Assembly: GCA_039923155.1 (NCBI GenBank)
Contig: JBDTDI010000242.1
Span: forward strand, 1-6,902
Source: Rhodococcus_D sp039923155
GTDB lineage: Bacteria; Actinomycetota; Actinomycetes; Mycobacteriales; Mycobacteriaceae
Reading direction: 5' to 3'
DNA length: 6,902 nt
The translations under genes and the position numbers were made by a program. Below, piece after piece: positions 1 to 5,938 of the stretch. The notes beneath the pieces were generated by a model, which worked only from the letters and a program-made list of their open reading frames with translations, did not search any database and had not been told where the DNA came from. Within the stretch, counting starts at the first letter, position 1; each line of letters starts with the position of its first letter.

Positions 1-1004
1 GCCGGGTGATGTTCGTGTCCGTCTCCCTCGCGACCATCGTGCCGGTGCTGTTCGTCGGCTTCTACGGTCAGACGAGCTTTGCCGCCCTGCTCGTCGGCGG
101 GTTCTTCCTCGGCATCTCCGGAACCTCGTTCGCGGTCGGCGTCCCCTTCGTCAACTCCTGGTTCCCGCCCTCCCGGCGCGGATTCGCGGTCGGTGTCTTC
201 GGCGCGGGGATGGGTGGAACCGCGATCAGCGCGCTCACCACGGTGAAGCTCTACACCAACGTCGGCGACACGGCGCCGTTCCTGTTCGCCGCCGCCGCGC
301 TGGCAGTCTTCGCCGTGGTGGCCTGGCTGCTGCTCACCGACGCCCCGGGCCGCAGCGCCCCGACCGGGTCCCTCTCCGCCCGGCTCAAGGCCAACATCGC
401 CCTGCCGATCACCTGGCAGGCCAGCATCCTCTACGCCGTCGCCTTCGGCGGCTACGTGGCGTTCTCGGTGTACCTGCCCGCCTACCTCAAGACCGACTAC
501 CAGCTCACGCCCGCCGACGCCGCGAACCGGATGGCCGGCTTCGTGGTGGTCGCGGTGCTGATGCGGCCCATCGGGGGTTGGCTCTCGGACAAGGTTGGCG
601 CCGTGTGGGTGCTGGCCGCCGGTTTCGTCGTCGTCGCCGCAGGTGCCGCCGTGGCGGCCAGCCACCCCCTGCTCGAGCACGTGGGCACCGGCGCGTTCCT
701 GTTCATGGCCGCCGCGCTGGGCTCCGGCAGCGGCGCCACGTTCGCACTGATCGCCAAGGTCACCGACCCCTCCCGGGTGGGTGGGGTGACGGGGCTGGTC
801 GGCGCCGCGGGCGGGCTGGGCGGCTTCGTCCCTCCGCTGATCATGGGCTACGTGTACGGCCGCACGGAGTCCTACGCGATCGGGCTCTGGCTGCTGGCGG
901 TCACCGCGGTCCTGACCCTGGCGCTGACCGTGACCGTGGTGCGGCGCACCGCGAGCGCCCACGCGGCGGACGGTGTCGAGGTCCCCGTGCGGACCGCCTC
1001 ATGA
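1..1004 (+). CDS. narK: NarK-type MFS nitrate/nitrite transporter, 5' end missing
   Basis: Inner-membrane transporter of the nitrate/nitrite porter (NNP) branch of the major facilitator superfamily, expected to import nitrate and/or exchange it for nitrite. The frame is open to the left edge. The GTG at base 6 is probably internal, because the sequence starts with R-V-M-F, the end of the motif-A loop between helices 2 and 3. Numbering from that GTG, ten hydrophobic helices are visible (about 3-21, 24-49, 58-80, 89-110, 139-161, 173-194, 200-219, 228-250, 258-283, 291-312), matching TM3-TM12 of a 12-helix protein. Family marks are SWFPPSRRG (51-59), GAGMGGTA (66-73), LMRPIGGWLSD (185-195) and GAAGGLGGFVPP (266-277). 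R186 probably matches the substrate-binding Arg of helix 8 in E. coli NarK; the helix-2 Arg would lie upstream of the window. The nearby narGH genes support a role in nitrate respiration. Transport direction cannot be read from sequence. The stop codon overlaps that of the opposing gene. Confidence 0.88.
   Translation, partial: RVMFVSVSLATIVPVLFVGFYGQTSFAALLVGGFFLGISGTSFAVGVPFVNSWFPPSRRGFAVGVFGAGMGGTAISALTTVKLYTNVGDTAPFLFAAAALAVFAVVAWLLLTDAPGRSAPTGSLSARLKANIALPITWQASILYAVAFGGYVAFSVYLPAYLKTDYQLTPADAANRMAGFVVVAVLMRPIGGWLSDKVGAVWVLAAGFVVVAAGAAVAASHPLLEHVGTGAFLFMAAALGSGSGATFALIAKVTDPSRVGGVTGLVGAAGGLGGFVPPLIMGYVYGRTESYAIGLWLLAVTAVLTLALTVTVVRRTASAHAADGVEVPVRTAS
999..1004. other. Overlapping convergent stop codons in a TCATGA palindrome
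   Basis: The plus-strand narK-like gene stops at TGA 1002-1004. The minus-strand TDT gene stops at the TGA complementary to 999-1001. Together they form the palindrome TCATGA, so the coding regions overlap by six bases and no intergenic space remains for a terminator. Transcription ending must use signals inside one of the genes, Rho, or collision. Confidence 0.9.
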
Positions 1005-2051
1005 GGCGGGCGCCGGCGCCAGCACGGTGCGGGTGACGTGGACGACCATCGCGACCAGCGTCAGCGCGAACGCGGCCAGCGCCACCCAGAGCTCCACCCG
1101 GCCGACCTCGGCCACGATCGGCAGGTGATCCGCCCGGCCGAGGGAGATCCCCGCGACGGCGTACATGCCGAGCGGGAACACGATGCTCCACAGGGTCGCC
1201 TCGTAGCGCAGCGGAACCTTGCGGATCCCGTGGCGCCACACCCCCGCGGCGACCAGGACCGGGAACAGCCACGTGGCGAAGGCCCAGAACACCACCGACA
1301 GCCCGCTGACCAGACCTCGGGTGGCCGCCACCATCGGAGCGTCGGCCATGTCGGTGATGTTGGCGCCCGCCACCACGGTGATGGCGACCGCACCCATCGC
1401 CACCCAGTACGGCGGGGTGAAGTCCTCCGGACCGAAGGGATAGTTCATCAGCCGCAGCGACACGAAGACCCCCGCGGCGACGTAGAGGAAGATGCCGATC
1501 GACCACGACATCACCGCGACCAGCCCCAGCGCGTTGCGTCCGGCGCCGACCACCGGCTCGAGGTCGGCGGCCGCGACCGCGATCGACTGGCTGGCCACCA
1601 CCCAGATGAACCAGGTGCCGTTGGCGGTAGCCACCACCGGCCGCGTCTGCGGGCCCAGCACCGCCGTCCACGGCACGACGTAACCGAGCACCAGCCAGGC
1701 GGCGCCGGCGGCGACGAGCAGCCAGGCGGTGGCCTGGTGGTGGCCGTCCAGACCCAGGCGCACCCCCAGCACGTTGGTGCCGGCCACGAAGGTGAAGAAC
1801 CCGAAGGCCCGGTCGGGGCGCACGAAGTCCTCCGCCATCGCACGCCGGTAGGCGAGCAGCCGCCAGCCGTTCAGCACGAGCAGCGTGACGAAGGACGTGA
1901 CACAGATGCCGAGCAAGATCACCGACAGGCTGCGGTGGCCCTGCAGGTGCGTGCCCGTCGAGAGGATCCCGCTGGCCATGACCAGGGCGAAGTAACCCGG
2001 GGTCAGCACCGCGACCGCCGCACGAGTGCGAGTGATCAACGTGGTAGGCAT
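999..2051 (-). CDS. TDT-family (TehA/SLAC1-like) membrane transporter or anion channel
   Basis: A 350-residue integral membrane protein of the tellurite-resistance/dicarboxylate transporter (TDT) family, which includes bacterial TehA, yeast Mae1/Ssu1 and the plant anion channel SLAC1. About ten helices are visible (near residues 10-30, 42-64, 83-101, 107-129, 145-163, 172-200, 213-234, 245-272, 285-305, 319-341), the usual number for the family. Typical segments are LTPGYFALVMASGILS (16-31), YPFGPEDFTPPYW (204-216) and WSIVFPLGMYAVAG (288-301). F292 might occupy the position of the pore-gating Phe of TehA/SLAC1, but only a structural alignment could show that. The ATG at 2051 is chosen because the conserved first helix follows closely; it lacks a Shine-Dalgarno sequence, and a -10-like TACCCT suggests a leaderless message. 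It is convergent with the narK-like gene and divergent from narG. Substrate is unknown: nitrate or nitrite is plausible from context, while dicarboxylate, sulfite or tellurite are family alternatives. Confidence 0.85.
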   Translation of the reverse strand: MPTTLITRTRAAVAVLTPGYFALVMASGILSTGTHLQGHRSLSVILLGICVTSFVTLLVLNGWRLLAYRRAMAEDFVRPDRAFGFFTFVAGTNVLGVRLGLDGHHQATAWLLVAAGAAWLVLGYVVPWTAVLGPQTRPVVATANGTWFIWVVASQSIAVAAADLEPVVGAGRNALGLVAVMSWSIGIFLYVAAGVFVSLRLMNYPFGPEDFTPPYWVAMGAVAITVVAGANITDMADAPMVAATRGLVSGLSVVFWAFATWLFPVLVAAGVWRHGIRKVPLRYEATLWSIVFPLGMYAVAGISLGRADHLPIVAEVGRVELWVALAAFALTLVAMVVHVTRTVLAPAPAS

Positions 2052-2056
2052 GACTG

Positions 2057-2062
2057 AGGGTA
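2057..2062 (-). promoter_or_regulatory. Candidate -10 element of a leaderless TDT transcript
   Basis: On the minus strand this reads TACCCT, fitting the TANNNT form of actinobacterial -10 boxes. Only five bases separate it from the ATG at 2051, so transcription would begin at or next to the start codon. No purine-rich ribosome binding site precedes the ATG, and leaderless messages are common in actinobacteria. No clear -35 box was found at normal spacing, so the call is tentative. Confidence 0.35.
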
Positions 2063-2124
2063 GAGCGCGGGTGCGCCGGAGTGTTTCTCCAGCAGCAGGA
2101 CTGGTTTTCCCAGGTGGACACGAC

Positions 2125-2131
2125 GAGGAGG
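2125..2131 (+). promoter_or_regulatory. Strong Shine-Dalgarno sequence for the upstream ORF
   Basis: GAGGAGG lies seven bases before the GTG at 2139, an ideal match and spacing. It is too far (over 100 bases) from the narG start to serve it, which is the main reason to take the short ORF seriously. Confidence 0.5.
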
Positions 2132-2138
2132 CGGCGCA

Positions 2139-2237
2139 GTGACGACGACCGAGCGACAGACGGGTTCCGGCGGTCCGCTCAGCGACACCCCGGTTCGGGG
2201 TGAGGGACCAGCGTGCGGGAAGGGTCGTCGGTCATGA
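2139..2237 (+). CDS. Possible 32-residue leader peptide upstream of narG
   Basis: A short reading frame starts at GTG 2139 after a perfect GAGGAGG at seven-base spacing and ends at TGA 2235-2237. The stop overlaps the narG ATG (2234-2236) as ATGA, the classic arrangement for translational coupling. The peptide begins MTTTERQTGSGG and ends GKGRRS. It is Gly/Arg/Thr-rich, has one Cys, and has no hydrophobic segment or domain I recognise. It could be a leader whose translation opens the hairpin at 2186-2202 and delivers ribosomes to narG. Alternatively it is a chance frame in GC-rich DNA. It is not an N-terminal extension of narG, because the narG frame has a stop at 2201-2203. No run of one amino acid suggests attenuation control. 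Confidence 0.4.
   Translation: MTTTERQTGSGGPLSDTPVRGEGPACGKGRRS
2186..2202 (+). repeat. Perfect 7-bp inverted repeat in the narG leader
   Basis: CACCCCG (2186-2192) and CGGGGTG (2196-2202) are exact reverse complements separated by GTT. In RNA this would make a stable GC-rich hairpin ending 31 bases before the narG ATG and inside the upstream ORF. No T-run follows, so it does not look like an intrinsic terminator. It could affect leader RNA stability or translation, or be a protein-binding site in DNA. Confidence 0.5.
2217..2224 (+). promoter_or_regulatory. Probable ribosome binding site of narG
   Basis: GGGAAGGG is a purine-rich tract nine bases before ATG 2234. It is a modest Shine-Dalgarno match but favours 2234 over the in-frame GTG at 2213 (which it follows) and over ATG 2246, which has no such tract. 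Coupling from the short upstream ORF may add to initiation. Confidence 0.5.
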
Positions 2238-5200
2238 GCGACACCATGAACAGCGGACTGACCGATGCACTGATCAGCACCCGGAGGTTCTTCACGAAGA
2301 ACCAACCGGTCTCCGCGGACGGCCGCACGCTGCTCAAGATCGGCGGGCGTTCCGGAGACTCCTTCTACCGGGACCGCTGGAGCCACGACAAGGTGGTCCG
2401 GTCGACCCACGGGGTGAACTGCACCGGCTCGTGCTCGTGGAACGTCTACGTCAAGGACGGCATCATCACCTGGGAGACCCAGGCCGTCGACTACCCGACG
2501 ACCGGGCCGGACAAGCCCGAGTACGAGCCGCGCGGCTGCCCCCGCGGCGCGTCCTTCTCCTGGTACACGTACTCGCCGACGCGCACCCGGTATCCCTACA
2601 TCCGCGGTGTCCTGCTCGAGATGTACCGGGAGGCCAAGGACCGCCTGAAGGATCCCGTGCTCGCCTGGGCCGACCTCACCGAGGACCCGGAGCGCTCGTC
2701 CCGCTACAAGCGGGCCCGCGGCAAGGGCGGCCTGGTCCGCGCAACCTGGGAGGAGGCCATCGAGATCGTCGCGGCCGCGCACGTGCACACGATCCGCAAG
2801 TGGGGACCGGACCGCGTCGCCGGGTTCTCGCCCATCCCGGCCATGTCGATGGTGTCCCACGCTTCGGGAGCGCGGTTCGTCAACCTGATCGGCGGGTCGA
2901 TGCTGAGCTTCTACGACTGGTACGCCGACATGCCGGTGGCCTCCCCGCAGATGTTCGGCGACCAGACCGACGTCCCCGAGTCTGGTGACTGGTGGGATGC
3001 CACCTACCTGATGATCTGGGGCACCAACGTTCCGGTGACCCGCACGCCCGATGCGCACTGGATGATCGAGGCCCGCTACCGCGGCCAGAAGGTCATCGTC
3101 GTCTCGCCGGACTTCGCGGACAGCACCAAGTTCGCCGACGAGTGGCTGCCGGCGGAGCCGGGCACCGACGGTGCGCTGGCGATGGCCATGGGCCACGTCA
3201 TCCTCAAGGAGTTCTACGTCGATCGGCAGACGCCGTACTTCACCGAGTACGTCAAGAAGTACACCGACCTGCCGTTCCTGGTCACCCTTGACGAAGCAGT
3301 CGATGCGGCCGGCGAGGCCACGTTCACCGCGGGCAAGTTCCTCACCGCCTCCGACCTCACCGACGAGATCGAGCCCGAGCAGGAGAACGCGGAGTTCAAG
3401 ACGGTGCTCGTGGACTCGGTCACCGACCGCCTCGTCGTGCCGTCGGGCACCCTGGGCCACCGCTACGGCGAGACCGGTGAGGGCAGGTGGAACCTCGACC
3501 TCGGCGACGTCGAGCCGAGGCTGTCGTTGATCGACGGCGCGGACGAGCTGGTGCAGATCGACATGCCGCGCTTCGACGCCGGTCAGGGCAACGTCGGCGT
3601 GGTCCGGCGTGGCGTTCCGGCCCGTCGGGTGGCCGGGCGGCTCGTCACCACCGTGTTCGACCTCATGTTGGCCCAGTACGGGGTCGGACGGCCCGGACTT
3701 CCGGGCCAGTGGCCCACCGGCTACGACGACGCCAGCTCCCCGAACACGCCGGCCTGGCAGGCGAGGATCACGGGGGTCTCGGCGGAGAAGGCCGAGCGCA
3801 TCGGGCGCGAGTTCGCGCAGAACGCCGAGGACTCCAAGGGCCGGTCGATGATCCTCATGGGAGCGGGAACCAACCACTGGTTCCACTCCGACACCATCTA
3901 CCGGACGTTCCTGACCATGACCACGATCACCGGTTGCCAGGGCGTCAACGGCGGCGGTTGGGCGCACTACGTCGGCCAGGAGAAAGTACGTCCCTTGACC
4001 GGCTACAACCAGCTGGCCAACGCCCTGGACTGGGTGCGGCCACCGCGCAACATGGTGCAGACCGCCTACTGGTACCTGCACACCGACCAGTTCCGCTACG
4101 ACCAGTTCGGGGCGGACACGCTGACGGCCCAGACCGGCAAGGGCCAGCTGGCGGGCAGGACGACCGCCGACATCATCGCCCAGTCCGCGCGACTGGGCTG
4201 GATGCCGTCCTACCCGACCTTCGACCGCAACCCCCTGGTGATCGGCGCCCAGGCGCGGGAGAACGGCCAGTCCGCCAAGGACTACGTCGTGGACGAGCTG
4301 AAGGCCGGCCGTCTGAGCTTCGCCGCCGAGGACCCCGACGCGCCCGAGAACTTCCCGCGGGTGCTGTCGCTGTGGCGCACCAACCTGTTCGGGTCGTCGG
4401 CCAAGGGCAACGAGTACTTCCTCAACCACCTCCTCGGCGCGTCGCACACCATCAGCGCCGAAGAAACCGCGGAACGTTTTCGTCCGAAGGAGGTGAAGTG
4501 GCACGACGAGGCGCCCATCGGCAAGCTCGACCTGCTGACGACCCTCGACTTCCGGATGACGAGCTCGACCCTGCTCTCGGACATCGTGCTGCCCGCGGCG
4601 ACCTGGTACGAGAAGCACGACCTGTCCACGACCGACATGCATCCGTTCGTCAACTCGTTCAACCCGGCGATCTCACCGCCGTGGCAGTCACGCACCGACT
4701 GGGACGCCTGGCAGCAGATATCGCGGGTGTTCAGCGAGCTGGCCGTGCGCCACCTCGGCACGCAGACCGACGTCGTCGCCGCACCCCTGACCCACGACAC
4801 GCCGGATGCCATGGCCCTGCCGCACGGGCGGGTCCGGGACTGGAAGTACGGGGAGTGTGAACCGGAACCCGGCGTGACGATGCCCAAGATCATCGAGGTT
4901 GAGCGGGACTACACCGCCATCGGCGACATGATGCGGGCGATCGGACCGCTCATGGACACCCTCGGAGCCACGACCAAGGGCGTCACGTTCGACCTGACGC
5001 AGGAGATCGCCCAGCTCAAGGAGAAGAACGGCACCGTCCGGGGCGGCCCGGCTGATGGCCGGCCCGACATCCTGCGCGACATCCAGGCCTGCGAGATGAT
5101 CTTGACCCTGTCGGGGACCACGAACGGACACCTGGCCACCCAGGGCTTCAAGACCCTGGAGAAGCGCACGGGCCGACTGCTGCACGACCTCGCGTCGGAG

Positions 5201-5938
5201 AACGAGGGCAAGCGCATCACCTTCGCCGACACGCAGCACGGGCCCGTGCCGGTGATCACCTCGCCCGAGTGGTCGGGATCGGAGACCGGTGGCCGGCGGT
5301 ACTCGCCGTTCACCATCAACGTGGAGCGGCTGAAGCCGTGGCACACGTTGACCGGGCGGCAGCACTTCTACCTCGATCACGACTGGATGACCGAGCTGGG
5401 CGAGGGCCTGCCGATCTTTCGGCCGCCCCTGGACATGACCGCGCTGTTCGGCGAGCCCGAGATCGGCGCCACCCCGAGCCTGGGGATCTCGGTGCGGTAC
5501 CTGACGCCCCACAACAAGTGGTCCATCCACTCCGAGTACCAGGACAACCTGTTGATGCTCTCGCTGTTCCGAGGTGGCCCGGGCATCTGGATGAGTCCCC
5601 AGGATGCAGCGAAGATCGGGGTCACCGACAACGAGTGGATCGAAGCGACGAACCGCAACGGCGTGGTCAACGCCCGCGCCGTCGTCTCCCACCGGATGCC
5701 GGAAGGCACGGTGTACATGTACCACTCGCAGGACCGGCTCATCGATGTGCCGCTGTCGGAGACCAGTGGTCAGCGCGGGGGCAACCACAACTCCCTGACC
5801 CGGCTGATGATCAAGCCGACGCACATGATTGGTGGTTACGCCCAGCTCACCTACGCCTTCAACTACTTGGGTCCAACCGGAAACCAGCGCGACGAGGTCA
5901 CCGTGATCCGTCGCCGCAACCAGGAGGTGACGTACTGA
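2234..5938 (+). CDS. narG: Respiratory nitrate reductase alpha subunit NarG (complete)
   Basis: Catalytic subunit of membrane-bound nitrate reductase, reducing nitrate to nitrite at a molybdenum bis-MGD centre on the cytoplasmic face, with electrons from NarH. It has 1234 residues, close to the known NarG length of about 1230-1250. H59, C63, C67 and C102 (HGVNCTGSC and RGCPRG) match the ligands of the FS0 [4Fe-4S] cluster. D228 in SFYDWYADMP matches the Asp that binds Mo in E. coli NarG. GGGWAHYVGQEKVRP begins at 573. The C-terminal molybdopterin-dinucleotide domain includes YLTPHNKWSIHSEYQDN (from 1089) and QRGGNHNSLTR (from 1180), and the RRRNQEV end is of the mycobacterial type. Near the N-terminus TRRFFTK (16-22) resembles a twin-arginine motif but no hydrophobic core follows, as in the remnant signals known in NarG proteins. 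ATG 2234 is chosen for its ribosome binding site. The stop shares one base with the narH start. Confidence 0.97.
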   Translation: MSDTMNSGLTDALISTRRFFTKNQPVSADGRTLLKIGGRSGDSFYRDRWSHDKVVRSTHGVNCTGSCSWNVYVKDGIITWETQAVDYPTTGPDKPEYEPRGCPRGASFSWYTYSPTRTRYPYIRGVLLEMYREAKDRLKDPVLAWADLTEDPERSSRYKRARGKGGLVRATWEEAIEIVAAAHVHTIRKWGPDRVAGFSPIPAMSMVSHASGARFVNLIGGSMLSFYDWYADMPVASPQMFGDQTDVPESGDWWDATYLMIWGTNVPVTRTPDAHWMIEARYRGQKVIVVSPDFADSTKFADEWLPAEPGTDGALAMAMGHVILKEFYVDRQTPYFTEYVKKYTDLPFLVTLDEAVDAAGEATFTAGKFLTASDLTDEIEPEQENAEFKTVLVDSVTDRLVVPSGTLGHRYGETGEGRWNLDLGDVEPRLSLIDGADELVQIDMPRFDAGQGNVGVVRRGVPARRVAGRLVTTVFDLMLAQYGVGRPGLPGQWPTGYDDASSPNTPAWQARITGVSAEKAERIGREFAQNAEDSKGRSMILMGAGTNHWFHSDTIYRTFLTMTTITGCQGVNGGGWAHYVGQEKVRPLTGYNQLANALDWVRPPRNMVQTAYWYLHTDQFRYDQFGADTLTAQTGKGQLAGRTTADIIAQSARLGWMPSYPTFDRNPLVIGAQARENGQSAKDYVVDELKAGRLSFAAEDPDAPENFPRVLSLWRTNLFGSSAKGNEYFLNHLLGASHTISAEETAERFRPKEVKWHDEAPIGKLDLLTTLDFRMTSSTLLSDIVLPAATWYEKHDLSTTDMHPFVNSFNPAISPPWQSRTDWDAWQQISRVFSELAVRHLGTQTDVVAAPLTHDTPDAMALPHGRVRDWKYGECEPEPGVTMPKIIEVERDYTAIGDMMRAIGPLMDTLGATTKGVTFDLTQEIAQLKEKNGTVRGGPADGRPDILRDIQACEMILTLSGTTNGHLATQGFKTLEKRTGRLLHDLASENEGKRITFADTQHGPVPVITSPEWSGSETGGRRYSPFTINVERLKPWHTLTGRQHFYLDHDWMTELGEGLPIFRPPLDMTALFGEPEIGATPSLGISVRYLTPHNKWSIHSEYQDNLLMLSLFRGGPGIWMSPQDAAKIGVTDNEWIEATNRNGVVNARAVVSHRMPEGTVYMYHSQDRLIDVPLSETSGQRGGNHNSLTRLMIKPTHMIGGYAQLTYAFNYLGPTGNQRDEVTVIRRRNQEVTY
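5922..5930 (+). promoter_or_regulatory. Ribosome binding site of narH inside the narG end
   Basis: AGGAGGTGA is a near-complete complement to the 16S rRNA tail and sits seven bases before ATG 5938. It lies in the last codons of narG, so narH has strong initiation of its own in addition to coupling. Confidence 0.85.

Larger units (their letters stand above)
2052..2233. promoter_or_regulatory. Divergent control region between the TDT gene and narG
   Basis: These 182 bases separate the start codons of two divergent genes and must hold the promoters for the leftward TDT gene and probably for the narGH operon. I see a -10-like element for the TDT gene, a short upstream ORF with a strong ribosome binding site, and a perfect 7-bp hairpin near narG. 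I do not see a convincing -10/-35 pair for narG, nor a full FNR or CRP palindrome, so the nitrate or oxygen control of the operon cannot be assigned. Confidence 0.6.

Noticed and set aside
6..8. GTG at base 6 as the true start of the narK-like gene
   Set aside because: It would remove the first two helices, and the open frame continues to the left edge with an Arg codon that fits the motif-A loop.
2034..2039. GATCAA as part of an FNR site near the divergent promoters
   Set aside because: Only one half-site is present, with no matching TTGAT at the required spacing, and it lies within the TDT coding start.
1038..2057. A 339-codon open frame on the plus strand opposite the TDT gene
   Set aside because: Composition is dominated by Arg, His, Asp and Gly with no hydrophobic core. 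The minus-strand frame encodes a coherent ten-helix TDT protein.
2089..2113. Alternating CCAG/CTGG/CCAG blocks that might be an operator
   Set aside because: The arms are only four bases long with unequal spacers, which is expected by chance in this composition.
2213..2233. GTG 2213 as the narG start, adding seven residues
   Set aside because: No ribosome binding site precedes it at good spacing. The purine tract at 2217-2224 suits ATG 2234, and the MSDTM start gives a normal NarG length.
2036..4642. An 868-codon open frame on the minus strand opposite narG
   Set aside because: GC-rich genes on the plus strand often leave long open antisense frames. The translation is Arg/Gly/Val/His-rich with no recognisable domain, while the plus strand encodes an unmistakable NarG over the whole span.
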